DNA of 64,000 bases from Rhizobium herbae. Its GTDB lineage: Bacteria; Pseudomonadota; Alphaproteobacteria; Rhizobiales; Rhizobiaceae. Below the pieces are notes generated by a model. It saw nothing but the letters and a program-made list of their open reading frames with translations. It ran no database searches and was not told where the DNA came from. A program made the translations under genes and the position numbers. Position 1 is the first letter of the stretch. Each line of letters begins with the position of its first letter. Location: positions 124,001-188,000 of the forward strand of contig NZ_JAGGJV010000009.1 in assembly GCF_017873135.1 (NCBI RefSeq), in the 5' to 3' direction. Positions 35,014 to 44,246 of this stretch are shown piece by piece.

Positions 35014-37203
35014 TCAGGCAGCCTTGATCTTCGCCCGCTTGGCCAGGTGCGCCACCACATTCTCGATCATCCGCATGCCGGCGTCGCCGCCGAGCGTCAT
35101 GATCGATTCCGGGTGGAACTGCACGGCTGCGATCGGCTCCTTCATGTGCTCGATGCCCATGATCGTGCCGTCGTCGCTCTCGGCTGTGATCATGAACTCG
35201 CGCGGCAATGTCGAGGGATCGGCGAAGATCGAGTGATAACGGCCGACCGTCACTTCCTTGCCGAGCCCTGAGAAGACAATTCCGGGCTCAAGCACGCGAA
35301 TACGCGACGGCTTGCCGTGCATCGGAACGGCGAGTTGGCGCAGGTCGCCGCCATAGGCTTCGGCGAGCGCCTGCAGCCCGAGGCAGACGCCGAAGATCGG
35401 CAGGTCGCGGGCCCGCGCCTTCTTGATCGTCGCCTTGCAATCGAAGTCCTTCGGCATGCCCGGACCGGGCGACAGCACGACGAGGTCCGGCTTGACGCGT
35501 TCGAAGATCTCGTCGGCGACCGGCGAGCGCACGGTGGTGACCGTCGCACCCGTCTGGCGGAAATAGTTGGCCAACGTGTGGACGAAGCTGTCCTCGTGAT
35601 CGACAAGCAGGATATTGACGCCGGTGCCGACCGAGGCCACGTCGCGGCCGGTGCCGCGGCTGTTGGCGGATTTTGCGTCGCGGATCGCTGCGATCATGGC
35701 GGATGCCTTCAGTTCGGTTTCGGCTTCTTCTTCTTCCGGATTGCTGTCGTTGAGCAATGTGGCACCGGCGCGCACCTCGGCAATGCCGTCCTTGATGCGG
35801 ATGGTGCGCAGTGTCAGGCCGGTGTTCATGTCGCCGTTGAAGCCAACCATGCCGATGGCGCCACCATACCAGAGGCGGGCGCTCTTTTCATGGCTTTCGA
35901 TGAAGCGCATCGCCCAGAGTTTCGGCGCACCGGTAACAGTGACGGCCCAGGCATGGGAGAGGAAGCCGTCGAAGGCATCCATGTCGTCGCGCAGGCGGCC
36001 TTCGATGTGGTCGACCGTGTGGATCAGGCGCGAATACATCTCGATCTGGCGGCGGCCGATGACCTTGACCGAGCCGGGTACGCAGACACGGCTCTTGTCG
36101 TTGCGGTCGACGTCCGAGCACATGGTCAGCTCGGATTCGTCCTTCTTTGAATTCAGGAGCTTGAGGATCTGTTCCGAGTCGGCGATCGGGTCCTCGCCAC
36201 GCTTGATCGTGCCGGAGATCGGGCAGGTCTCGATCCGGCGGCCGGAGACGCGCACGAACATTTCCGGTGAGGCACCGACCAGATATTCCTGGTTTCCGAG
36301 ATTGATGAAGAAGGAGTAGGGCGACGGATTGATCGCCTTCAGCCGGTTAGAGATTTCCGATGGCTTGCTTTCGCAGCGCTCAAAGAACTTCTGGCCGGGA
36401 ACGACCTCGAAAAGGTCGCCGCGGCGAAAACTTTCCTTCGCCTTCGTCACCAGTTCGGCATATTCGCCGGGGCGGTGATCGCCATGCGGCGGAATGCTGT
36501 CGACGGTGCGGAAAGGTTCCGGCGCGATATCGCCCGCCTTGCCTGCGGTGGTCTTGCCGTCCTTGGCGAAATCGTAGCGGTCGATCCAGGCCTTGGCGGC
36601 ATAGTGATCGACGACGAGAATTTCGTCGGGCAGGAACAGCACCATGTCGCGCTGGTCGTCCGGACGCTTGAGCTTGAGTTCGATGGCATCGAACTGAAAG
36701 GCAAGATCGTAGCCGAAGGCGCCGTAAAGCCCGAGGCTGGAATCCTCCTGCGAATAGAACAGGCTGGTCACCGCACGCAGCACCGTGAACACCGTCGGCA
36801 TCTTCGAGCGTTCTTCTTCGGTGAAGACCCGGTCCGGCATGTTGATCGTCAGGTCAAGACGGCGGGCCGTCGAGGCACCGAGCGTGATGTCCGCAATCCC
36901 GGCAAGATGGTCGGAAATCATCGACAACAGCGCTTCGCCGCGCTCGTTATAGGCATCGATCCACAGCGAACGGCCGAAGGAGGAGATGGCGAGCGGCGGA
37001 TCGATGATCGCCGTGTCCCAGCGGGTGTAGCGGCCCGGATATTCGTAGTTGGAGGAAAAGACCGCGCCTCGGCGTTCGTCGAGCCTGTCGACATAGCTGG
37101 AGATCGCTTCGCCGTAAGGGGCCTCGCGCCGCCGGCGGGTGACGGAAATGCCGCCCTTGGTGGTATAGGCTTCCGCGCCGTCTGCAAGAATTGTCGTCGC
37201 CAT
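35014..37203 (-). CDS. trpE: fused anthranilate synthase, TrpE-TrpG
   Basis: This 729-residue fusion makes anthranilate from chorismate and glutamine. Residues 1 to about 510 are the TrpE component I ([45 protein letters not shown]). After a short linker, a TrpG glutamine amidotransferase follows, with VLSPGPG, nucleophile Cys in GVCLGLQAL near residue 605, and HPESIM near 696. The fusion is characteristic of rhizobia and some other alphaproteobacteria. GGAG before ATG 37203 is the ribosome-binding site. A trpL attenuator controls it. Confidence 0.96.
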   Translation of the reverse strand: MATTILADGAEAYTTKGGISVTRRRREAPYGEAISSYVDRLDERRGAVFSSNYEYPGRYTRWDTAIIDPPLAISSFGRSLWIDAYNERGEALLSMISDHLAGIADITLGASTARRLDLTINMPDRVFTEEERSKMPTVFTVLRAVTSLFYSQEDSSLGLYGAFGYDLAFQFDAIELKLKRPDDQRDMVLFLPDEILVVDHYAAKAWIDRYDFAKDGKTTAGKAGDIAPEPFRTVDSIPPHGDHRPGEYAELVTKAKESFRRGDLFEVVPGQKFFERCESKPSEISNRLKAINPSPYSFFINLGNQEYLVGASPEMFVRVSGRRIETCPISGTIKRGEDPIADSEQILKLLNSKKDESELTMCSDVDRNDKSRVCVPGSVKVIGRRQIEMYSRLIHTVDHIEGRLRDDMDAFDGFLSHAWAVTVTGAPKLWAMRFIESHEKSARLWYGGAIGMVGFNGDMNTGLTLRTIRIKDGIAEVRAGATLLNDSNPEEEEAETELKASAMIAAIRDAKSANSRGTGRDVASVGTGVNILLVDHEDSFVHTLANYFRQTGATVTTVRSPVADEIFERVKPDLVVLSPGPGMPKDFDCKATIKKARARDLPIFGVCLGLQALAEAYGGDLRQLAVPMHGKPSRIRVLEPGIVFSGLGKEVTVGRYHSIFADPSTLPREFMITAESDDGTIMGIEHMKEPIAAVQFHPESIMTLGGDAGMRMIENVVAHLAKRAKIKAA

Positions 37204-37244
37204 CTGTCGCTCCGTTCAGGCCCGTCATTCCTGCGGCCCGAATA

Positions 37245-37277
37245 CAAAAAAGCCGCCTCGAAACTTCCGGGCGGCTT
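37245..37277 (-). terminator. trp attenuator terminator
   Basis: On the minus strand AAGCCGCC (37277-37270) pairs with GGCGGCTT (37257-37250) followed by a run of T residues to 37245. It lies between trpL and trpE(G) and is the attenuator's terminator arm. Confidence 0.92.
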
Positions 37278-37312
37278 GTCGTCTCAATCACGCATGACTG
37301 GTCAAGGCCGCT

Positions 37313-37357
37313 TTAGCGAGCCCACCACCAGATTGCAATGTTGCGTGCCTGTGTCAT
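37313..37357 (-). CDS. trpL: trp leader peptide
   Basis: This 14-residue peptide, MTQARNIAIWWWAR, has three consecutive Trp codons. Ribosome stalling there when tryptophan is low should prevent the downstream terminator from forming. The ATG lies seven bases after the -10 box, so translation starts at or next to the transcript's 5' end, as known for Sinorhizobium meliloti trpL. The terminated RNA is known there as the trans-acting sRNA rnTrpL; the same may apply here. Confidence 0.93.
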   Translation of the reverse strand: MTQARNIAIWWWAR

Positions 37358-37364
37358 GGCGGAA

Positions 37365-37393
37365 TTGTTAGCGTGAGACGCAAGATTGTGCAA
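37365..37393 (-). promoter_or_regulatory. trpL-trpE(G) promoter
   Basis: On the minus strand TTGCAC (37393-37388) and TAACAA (37370-37365) are separated by 17 bases. Start of transcription is predicted at the trpL ATG (37357). Confidence 0.72.
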
Positions 37394-37446
37394 GCGGCCA
37401 CCTGCGGAAAAATAAAAGTCCGTTTTCCGCAGCGCTTTTACGCCTC

Positions 37447-38190
37447 CTAGCCAGGTAGCCTGGTCAACATGTGCGCCTGTACGCCCTTCGGATCGGCCGC
37501 GAACGCTGCTGCGACATTGCGGGTCAGCTCGCCCGGGAAAACCTCTTCCACACCGGTCTCGACAGCATCGAGCGTTTCGCTGACAACGTCAATCGGTTGC
37601 AGGCGCGGCTCCGGCAGGTTACGGCCCATGTCGGTTTCCACCTGCACCGGCATCGTGGCGACGACCTGCGTGCCCTGGCTCTGCAATTCTGCCCGAATGG
37701 AACGGCTTGCGGCCAGACCGGCTGCCTTTGACGCCGAGTAGGTACCGGCCGAGGGCAGTGTCACCAGAGACAGGAAGGACAAGACATTGACGATGCTGCT
37801 CTGCGGCACCTTGGCGAGGATCGGTGCGAAGGCCTTCGACAGCGCCAGCACGCCGAAATAGTTCACGTCCATTTCCTGCCGGGCGATCGAAATGTCAGAC
37901 GCGGAGATAACCCCCTGCCCGCCGGCAAAACCGGCATTGTTGATCAGCAGCGTGACATCGGTTGCCTCTTTCGCGGCTTCCGCGACATCCGCCGCTTTGG
38001 TCACATCAAGCTTGAGCGGCACGAGGCGAGCAGGATCGACAGCAACGAGATCGGCAAGCGAAGCCGGATCGCGGGCACCGAGATAGATCTTGCTTGCGCC
38101 ACGGCGCAGCAGTTCGGTGACGAATTCGCGGCCGATACCGCGATTGGCGCCGGTGACGAGAGCAACGGCATTTTCGATTTTCTGCGACAT
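37447..38190 (-). CDS. SDR family oxidoreductase
   Basis: This 247-residue short-chain dehydrogenase has the NAD(P) motif VTGANRGIGREF at about residues 13-24, LLINNAGF near 85, and the catalytic YSASKAAG. It is probably NADP-dependent; the substrate is unknown. ATG 38190 is the natural N-terminus (MSQKIENAVALVTG); upstream in-frame codons would add about 40 unrelated residues. It is 165 bases downstream of an NADP-dependent oxidoreductase in the same direction, and may belong to the HxlR-controlled group. Confidence 0.87.
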   Translation of the reverse strand: MSQKIENAVALVTGANRGIGREFVTELLRRGASKIYLGARDPASLADLVAVDPARLVPLKLDVTKAADVAEAAKEATDVTLLINNAGFAGGQGVISASDISIARQEMDVNYFGVLALSKAFAPILAKVPQSSIVNVLSFLSLVTLPSAGTYSASKAAGLAASRSIRAELQSQGTQVVATMPVQVETDMGRNLPEPRLQPIDVVSETLDAVETGVEEVFPGELTRNVAAAFAADPKGVQAHMLTRLPG

Positions 38191-38355
38191 GATTTTTCTT
38201 TCTCTCAATGTGCACGTGCACTTTTTTGTTGATCGGAAAAGCCGAGGGATTCCGGCCACTTTCACTTTTTCCGGCTCCGATGCCTGCCGGATCGGCGAGA
38301 GCATCTGGCGCAATTCGTCTGCGCGCTTTGCTCCAACAGTTCTACTTGTCGGATG

Positions 38356-39357
38356 TCATTTGACGGCGATAACGACCTTGCCCTTCGCACGACCCGTTTC
38401 GACATAGGCCAATGCCTCGTTGGTCTTTTCGAACGGAAAAATCCGGTCCATCACCGGGCGTATGACGCCTGCCTCGATCAGGGCGGTGATCTTTGCGAGC
38501 TGTCCGCCATTCGCCGTCATGAAGAGGAAGGAATAGCGGATTCCCCGGCGCTTCGATTTCCGCCTGATTCCTGAGCTCAGCAGGCGCATGATCTGTTGCA
38601 GCAGCCAGCCGAAACCATTCTCCTTTGCGAAATCCGGATCGGGCGGACCGGAAATCGAGATCAATTTCCCGCCGGGCTTCAGCACGGCAAGAGACTTCTC
38701 CAGCGTGTCCTTGCCGAGGCTGTTCAGCACGACGTCGTAGCCCTGCAGCACCGTCGCAAAGTCGTCCGTCTTGTAGTCGACTACGACGTCTGCGCCGAGA
38801 CTTTTGACGAGATCGATATTGGCTGTGCTGGTGGTCGTCGCCACATAAGCCCCGAGATGCTTGGCAAGCTGGATCGCCATCGTGCCCACACCGCCCGAGC
38901 CGGCATGGATCAGCACTTTCTGCCCCTTCTGCACGTTGGCCCGCTCGACCAGCGCCTGCCATGCCGTCAGGGCGGTAAGCGGAATGGAGGCGGCCTCTTC
39001 CATGGTCAGGTTGGCGGGCTTCAAGGCGACATCGGCCGCGTCCATGGCAATATATTCCGCGAAAGTCCCGATGCGATCCTGCGCCGGACGCGCGTAGACC
39101 TCATCGCCCGGCTTGAACTGCCGGACCTTGGCCCCGACCCGGACCACGACACCGGCAACATCGTTGCCCAGCACCAAAGGAAGGCGGTAGGGCAGGATGA
39201 GCTTGAACTCTCCGTCCCGGATCTTGCTGTCCAACGGGTTCACTCCGGCGGCATGGATTTCCACCATGACGTCGTTGTCCTTCATAGCAGGCAAAGGACT
39301 TTCGCCGAGCCGCAGGGCGCCGCTTTTCTTGTAGCGATCGATCATGAATGATTTCAT
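38356..39357 (-). CDS. NADP-dependent zinc-less alcohol dehydrogenase / quinone oxidoreductase
   Basis: This 333-residue MDR-family enzyme has the GroES-like N-terminal part (AAGVNPLDSKIRDG) and Rossmann part (LIHAGSGGVGTMAIQLAKHLG near residue 145) of quinone oxidoreductases. It lacks the structural zinc Cys set. ATG 39357 is preceded by AAAATGAAAGTTAAGCTG, very similar to the segment in front of the SDR gene at 40212, supporting this start. It lies 39 bases after that SDR, in one operon under HxlR. Confidence 0.88.
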   Translation of the reverse strand: MKSFMIDRYKKSGALRLGESPLPAMKDNDVMVEIHAAGVNPLDSKIRDGEFKLILPYRLPLVLGNDVAGVVVRVGAKVRQFKPGDEVYARPAQDRIGTFAEYIAMDAADVALKPANLTMEEAASIPLTALTAWQALVERANVQKGQKVLIHAGSGGVGTMAIQLAKHLGAYVATTTSTANIDLVKSLGADVVVDYKTDDFATVLQGYDVVLNSLGKDTLEKSLAVLKPGGKLISISGPPDPDFAKENGFGWLLQQIMRLLSSGIRRKSKRRGIRYSFLFMTANGGQLAKITALIEAGVIRPVMDRIFPFEKTNEALAYVETGRAKGKVVIAVK

Positions 39358-39396
39358 CAGCTTAACTTTCATTTTCATGGCGAGCGAGCAGTGCCG

Positions 39397-40212
39397 TCAG
39401 ACCGGCAGGCGGAACTGCTTGCGTAAGCTCTTGTCGAATATCTCTGCGGGGGCAAACCGGCGCAATATGCTGATCTGTCTGGCTGCCTTGCCGGCGGTAT
39501 AGCGCCGTCGCGGACGGGCATCGGCCGCGGCCTTGACGACCACATCGGCGACCACATCCGGCAGATCGGCTTTGGGCATCACATCGCGAAAGAGCGCGTC
39601 CACGTCGGCTCGAGCACGATCATATTCCTTCAGCAGGGAATCAGGCTTGATCCCGTTCTGGTCGAAGACAGTACGCACAAAGGCCGGCTCGATCACCGAG
39701 ACGCGAATATTGAAGGCACGCACCTCGTGATCCAGTGATTCCGAATAGCCCTCGATTGCGTGCTTGGCCGCTGAATAATAAGCCGAATAGGGCGCAGGTA
39801 TGAAGCCCAGGACCGAGCCGATGTTGATGATGCGCCCTTTGCCGCGCCGCCGCATCGACGGCAACACCGCATTGGTCATGCGGATGACGCCGAACAGATT
39901 GACGTCGAACAGGGCTTGCACCTGTGCGACGGAGGATTCTTCAGCGCCCCCTATGAGCCCGAGACCGGCATTGTTGACGAGAAGATCGATCCGCCCCGCG
40001 CGGCTGAGAACCTCATCGACGAGGCTCTGCACCGATGCGTCATCGATCACGTCGCAGACCAGCATCGTGATCCCATCCGATGTATCGGGCATCGGCTTCC
40101 GGCTGGTGCCGAAAACACGATAGCCATCGCGCCGCAGCGCTTGTGCCGTTGCCAGTCCAATCCCGGAGGAAGCACCCGTCACCAGGGCGATGCCGCGTTC
40201 TGTCTTGTTCAT
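39397..40212 (-). CDS. SDR family oxidoreductase, HxlR target candidate
   Basis: This 271-residue SDR has VTGASSGIGLATAQAL near residue 10, LLVNNAGLGLIG near 78 and YSAAKHAIEGYSESL for the catalytic Tyr-Lys. It is the first gene of a minus-strand operon and is divergent from the HxlR regulator, with an inverted repeat in the 89-base gap. ATG 40212 follows AAAGTT at a proper distance; the first in-frame codon, a TTG at 40221, is less likely. Confidence 0.88.
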   Translation of the reverse strand: MNKTERGIALVTGASSGIGLATAQALRRDGYRVFGTSRKPMPDTSDGITMLVCDVIDDASVQSLVDEVLSRAGRIDLLVNNAGLGLIGGAEESSVAQVQALFDVNLFGVIRMTNAVLPSMRRRGKGRIINIGSVLGFIPAPYSAYYSAAKHAIEGYSESLDHEVRAFNIRVSVIEPAFVRTVFDQNGIKPDSLLKEYDRARADVDALFRDVMPKADLPDVVADVVVKAAADARPRRRYTAGKAARQISILRRFAPAEIFDKSLRKQFRLPV

Positions 40213-40257
40213 TGCGTTCAACTTTCATTTTGTCGTGGAACATCGATGAACAATCAG

Positions 40258-40278
40258 TTACTATGATTTTAGTAGTAA
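40258..40278. promoter_or_regulatory. inverted repeat, likely HxlR operator
   Basis: TTACTA (40258-40263) and TAGTAA (40273-40278) form a perfect inverted repeat with nine bases between. A partial direct copy, AGTCACTA, follows. It sits midway between the divergent SDR and HxlR genes, the usual place for an HxlR operator. Confidence 0.6.
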
Positions 40279-40301
40279 GTCACTATCAAAAAGATATCAA
40301 C

Positions 40302-40733
40302 ATGAAGAATCTTTCGAACCAACCATGCCTGATCGCCCGCAGCCTTGCCATTGTAGGGGACGCATGGAGCATGCTGATCATGCGGGATGCCCATACGGGG
40401 CTGACCCGCTTCGATGAATTCCGCAAAAGTCTGGGTATCGCGCCGACGATGCTGACGGCGCGGCTTTCAGCCCTAACCGACGATGGGCTGCTGGAAAAAC
40501 ACCGCTATTCCGAGCGTCCGCCACGGGACGAATATCTGCTGACGCAGGCCGGCCGCGACTTTCTGCCGGTGCTGTTTGCGATCGGCGCGTGGGGACGCAA
40601 GCATCGCAGCGGCGGCGAGGTGACGCGGTTCTTCGACGCCGAGACCGGAACGGAGATCGATGCCGTCACCATCGACCGCGTCACCGGCGCTCCGGTCGGA
40701 ACACGTCCCATCCGGATCGGCGCACCGGAATAA
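40302..40733 (+). CDS. HxlR family transcriptional regulator
   Basis: This 143-residue winged-helix regulator has the HxlR core: a Cys near the N-terminus (NQPCLIARSLAIVGDAW), then RFDEFRKSLGIAPTMLTARL for the recognition helix and the wing KHRYSERPPRDEYLLT. The single Cys in this position often senses quinones, aldehydes or oxidants in related regulators. The genes it faces encode reductases, which fits a detoxification response. ATG 40302 starts the domain; upstream reading is not coding. Confidence 0.88.
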   Translation: MKNLSNQPCLIARSLAIVGDAWSMLIMRDAHTGLTRFDEFRKSLGIAPTMLTARLSALTDDGLLEKHRYSERPPRDEYLLTQAGRDFLPVLFAIGAWGRKHRSGGEVTRFFDAETGTEIDAVTIDRVTGAPVGTRPIRIGAPE

Positions 40734-40871
40734 TACCAAGCCTCGACAAATGCCCTGAAGGAACTCCATGGGCAGTGAAGCGATGCCTTGCGGCTGCAAT
40801 GCAACCCTTCACCGCCCGAATGCGTTGTGAAACCGTGACCCTGCCGCCGCTGGCAGAACCGGAGTTCGTTC

Positions 40872-41705
40872 ATGCACCTTCGAATCATCGCCTCCCTCCT
40901 GTCGATCCTCCTGCTTTCAAGCGCCGGCCTTCCCGAAAAAGGTCCCCTCCCCGAACAAAAGCCGGCAACAACAGAGACGGCGAAACCGGCGGAAAAAACG
41001 GAGAAAAAGGCGAAGGAAGACCCTCTGCCGTCCAAGGACGAGAAACCGGCACAGACATCGCCGGAGACCAAGCCTTCGCCCGACACGCCTTCTATAGAGA
41101 CGCCTGAAAGCAAACCCGAGCCGGTGCTGACGATTGCGCCGGAGGACGGCAAGGAATATGCCGCCTGCCTGACGGCGTTGAAGGAACTCGGCGCCACCTT
41201 TCGCGAGGAAAAGCGGATCGATGACGGCAAGGGCTGCGGCATCGACAAACCATTGACGCTCCAGACCGTCCTTCCCGGCATCACGCTGAAGCCCGAAGGC
41301 AAGATGCGTTGCGAAACGGCGCTGGAACTCGCCCGCTGGACCAAGGACGCGGTCCTGCCTGCTGTCAGGGCAGCCCTCGAAAACGAAGGCCCACTGACCA
41401 CGATCAATCAGGCATCAAGCTATATCTGCCGGTTGCGCAACAATGCAAAGACCGGGAAGATCTCCGAACACGCGCGCGGCAATGCCATCGACATCGCCTC
41501 CTTCACCTTCAAGAGTGGCAAATCGATCGAGATCCAACCGCGCGACGAAGATTCGACACTAGCCGGTGCCTTCCAGCGCGCGGTGACCGCGACCGGTTGC
41601 CTCTATTTCGAAACCGTGCTCGACCCCGGCAGTGACGAAGCCCACGAGGACCACCTGCATTTCGACGTGATCGAGCGGAAAGGCGGATACCGTTACTGCC
41701 GGTGA
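40872..41705 (+). CDS. extensin family protein (extensin-like C-terminal domain)
   Basis: This 277-residue exported protein has a signal peptide (IIASLLSILLLSSAG), a Pro/Glu/Lys/Thr-rich linker to about residue 90, and the bacterial extensin-like C domain: AACLTALKELG, GCGIDKPL, SEHARGNAIDIASF and HEDHLHFDV. The His/Asp/His pattern resembles that of metal-dependent peptidoglycan D-Ala-D-Ala peptidases such as MepA. It probably acts on the cell wall; the activity is unproven for this family. Confidence 0.85.
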   Translation: MHLRIIASLLSILLLSSAGLPEKGPLPEQKPATTETAKPAEKTEKKAKEDPLPSKDEKPAQTSPETKPSPDTPSIETPESKPEPVLTIAPEDGKEYAACLTALKELGATFREEKRIDDGKGCGIDKPLTLQTVLPGITLKPEGKMRCETALELARWTKDAVLPAVRAALENEGPLTTINQASSYICRLRNNAKTGKISEHARGNAIDIASFTFKSGKSIEIQPRDEDSTLAGAFQRAVTATGCLYFETVLDPGSDEAHEDHLHFDVIERKGGYRYCR

Positions 41706-41845
41706 GACATCGTCACACATCATCCGGCTTTGGCTTGATAAAGATAGCATCCGGCAGCCACATCTGGCTTGCGCGAAGGCCGAGCGCACCCCATCTGTCT
41801 GAGATCGTTGGACTTGCCCCCGGCACCCAAGACAAGGAATTCTCC

Positions 41846-42355
41846 ATGCCTGTTTCCATGTTCAAACTGTCGGTACCGGTGTTCATTCGCGGTCTGAACG
41901 TTCTTGCCGCACTTCTCGACAAGGCCGAGTCCCACGCGGCCGAAAAGAAGATTCCGCTGGACGATTTGTTCGGTGCCCGGCTTGCCCCCGATATGCTGCC
42001 GCTTTCCGGCCAGATCCAGCGCGTCAGCGACACCGCCAAGAACGCGATCGGGCGCCTGACCGGCGTTCCCGCGCCAAGCTTTCCGGATGAGGAAAAGACC
42101 TTTGCCGAACTTCGCGAACGCATCGCCAAGACGATCGCCTTCCTCGAAACCGTCAAGCCGTCCGATTTGGAGGGCAGCGATGGCCGCGACGTCACCATCA
42201 GTTTCGGCAAGTTGAAATTTACCTTCACTGGCGACGATTACGTGCTGAAATTCGCACTGCCGAATTTCTTCTTCCATGTCGCCACCACCCACGACATCTT
42301 GCGCAACAAGGGCGTGGCGGTAGGTAAGGTCGACTACCTCGGCGCTTACAGCTGA
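41846..42355 (+). CDS. DUF1993 family protein
   Basis: This 169-residue helical protein matches DUF1993, beginning MPVSMFKLSVPVFIRGLNVL and ending with the family's LPNFFFHVATTHDILRNKGV block, a DinB-like four-helix bundle. Function is unknown. AAGGAA at 41834-41839 sets ATG 41846; an open frame upstream to 41702 lacks support. It converges with fhs. Confidence 0.85.
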   Translation: MPVSMFKLSVPVFIRGLNVLAALLDKAESHAAEKKIPLDDLFGARLAPDMLPLSGQIQRVSDTAKNAIGRLTGVPAPSFPDEEKTFAELRERIAKTIAFLETVKPSDLEGSDGRDVTISFGKLKFTFTGDDYVLKFALPNFFFHVATTHDILRNKGVAVGKVDYLGAYS

Positions 42356-42412
42356 GGCGAAAGCTGCTGAGGGCCTGGGGCCGTGCATATGCCACGGTCC
42401 TCATGATTGGTC

Positions 42413-44092
42413 CTAAAACAGCCCTTCGATAAAACCCTGCTCGTTCAGGAAAATCTTCTCCGACGACGGCACCTTCGGCAGGCCCGGCATGGTCATGATC
42501 TCGCCGGTAATGACGACGACGAAGCCGGCGCCGGCCGACAGGCGAACCTCGCGGATGGGCACGGTATGCCCGGTCGGCGCGCCGCGCAGATTAGGGTCGG
42601 TTGAGAATGAATACTGTGTCTTGGCCATGCAGATCGGCAGGTGGCCGTAGCCCTGGTCTTCCCATATCCGGAGTTGATCCCGTACAGACTTGTCGGCGAT
42701 AACCTCGCCGGCGTGATAGATGTCCTTGGCGATGGTTTCGATCTTGTGGAACAGCGGCATGTCGTCGGGATAGAGCGGCGAGAACTGAGAACGGCCGTTT
42801 TCGGCCAGCGCCACGACCTTGCGGGCCAGATCCTCCATGCCTGCAGAGCCCTGCTCCCAGTGTTTGCAAAGGATCGCTTCGGCACCCAGGGTCGCGACGT
42901 AGTCCTTGATCGCCCGGATCTCGGCCTCGGTATCCAAGGTGAAATGATTGATCGCGACGACCACCGGCACACCGAATTTTTTGACGTTCTGGACATGGCG
43001 GCCGAGATTGGCGCAGCCCTTCTTCACGGCGTCGACATTCTCCTGGCCGAGATCTTCCTTCTTTACACCACCATTCATCTTCATCGCGCGCGCGGTCGCA
43101 ACGATCACCGCTGCATCGGGCTTTAATCCAGCCTTGCGGCACTTGATGTCGAAGAACTTTTCCGCACCGAGATCAGCGCCGAAACCGGCTTCGGTGACGA
43201 CATAGTCGGCAAGCTTCAACGCCGTCGTCGTCGCCACCACGGAGTTGCAACCGTGTGCGATATTGGCGAACGGGCCGCCATGCACAAAGGCCGGATTGTT
43301 TTCCAGCGTCTGCACGATATTCGGCTGCATCGCATCCTTCAACAATACGGCCATGGCGCCGTCGGCCTTGAGATCGCGGGCAAAGACCGGCGTCTTGTCG
43401 CGCCGATAGGCGATGATGATGTCGCCGAGGCGCTTTTCGAGATCCTTGAGATCGGTGGACAGGCACAGGATAGCCATCACTTCCGAGGCGACGGTGATAT
43501 CGAAGCCGGTCTCACGCGGAAAACCGTTGGCAACGCCGCCAAGCGAGCCGACGATATGGCGCAGCCCCCGGTCGTTCATGTCCATCACGCGGCGCCAGGC
43601 AATACGGCGGATGTCGATATTCTGCTCGTTGCCCCAGTAGATGTGGTTGTCGATCAGCGCCGACAGCAGGTTGTGAGCGGACGTGATGGCGTGGAAGTCG
43701 CCGGTGAAATGGAGGTTGATATCCTCCATCGGCACGACCTGCGCATAGCCGCCGCCAGCCGCCCCGCCCTTGACGCCGAAACAGGGGCCGAGCGACGCCT
43801 CGCGAATGCAGACGACCGCCTTCTTACCAATGCGATTGAGCCCGTCGCCGAGACCGACGGTCGTCGTCGTCTTGCCTTCGCCCGCCGGCGTCGGATTGAT
43901 CGCCGTGACCAGGATCAGCCGGCCGTCCTGTCTGCCTTTCTGTTGTGAGATGAATTCGGCGCTGATTTTCGCCTTGTCGTGGCCGTAGGGAAGCAGATGT
44001 TCGGGCGGGATCCCAAGCTTTGCGCCAATCTCGAGGATCGGTTTTTTCGTCGCTGCGCGGGCTATTTCGATATCGGACTTGACCTCGGCCAT
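42413..44092 (-). CDS. fhs: formate-tetrahydrofolate ligase
   Basis: Fhs makes 10-formyl-tetrahydrofolate from formate, THF and ATP. The 559-residue protein has the P-loop-like [17 protein letters not shown] near residue 65, [20 protein letters not shown], and [19 protein letters not shown] blocks, and standard length. ATG 44092 is preceded by GGAGAGAC. It stands alone. Its role would be one-carbon assimilation from formate or purine synthesis. Confidence 0.95.
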   Translation of the reverse strand: MAEVKSDIEIARAATKKPILEIGAKLGIPPEHLLPYGHDKAKISAEFISQQKGRQDGRLILVTAINPTPAGEGKTTTTVGLGDGLNRIGKKAVVCIREASLGPCFGVKGGAAGGGYAQVVPMEDINLHFTGDFHAITSAHNLLSALIDNHIYWGNEQNIDIRRIAWRRVMDMNDRGLRHIVGSLGGVANGFPRETGFDITVASEVMAILCLSTDLKDLEKRLGDIIIAYRRDKTPVFARDLKADGAMAVLLKDAMQPNIVQTLENNPAFVHGGPFANIAHGCNSVVATTTALKLADYVVTEAGFGADLGAEKFFDIKCRKAGLKPDAAVIVATARAMKMNGGVKKEDLGQENVDAVKKGCANLGRHVQNVKKFGVPVVVAINHFTLDTEAEIRAIKDYVATLGAEAILCKHWEQGSAGMEDLARKVVALAENGRSQFSPLYPDDMPLFHKIETIAKDIYHAGEVIADKSVRDQLRIWEDQGYGHLPICMAKTQYSFSTDPNLRGAPTGHTVPIREVRLSAGAGFVVVITGEIMTMPGLPKVPSSEKIFLNEQGFIEGLF

Positions 44093-44246
44093 ATGGTGTC
44101 TCTCCCCTTCCACCGTTTTTTTATCTCGACGCATATGAGCGTGAAGCGAACGTATTGGCCACACCCTACTTTGCCGCCGGGTACGCCAAAAACGACAAAT
44201 CACCTTTTCTCAGCGACAAATCGCATATGGCAGGCGAACATGCTCG

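Noticed and set aside
38210-38221. Palindrome GTGCACGTGCAC upstream of the SDR at 37447-38190
   Set aside because: It could be an operator, but it is GC-rich, single and not linked to an adjacent regulator; the evidence is too thin for a feature.
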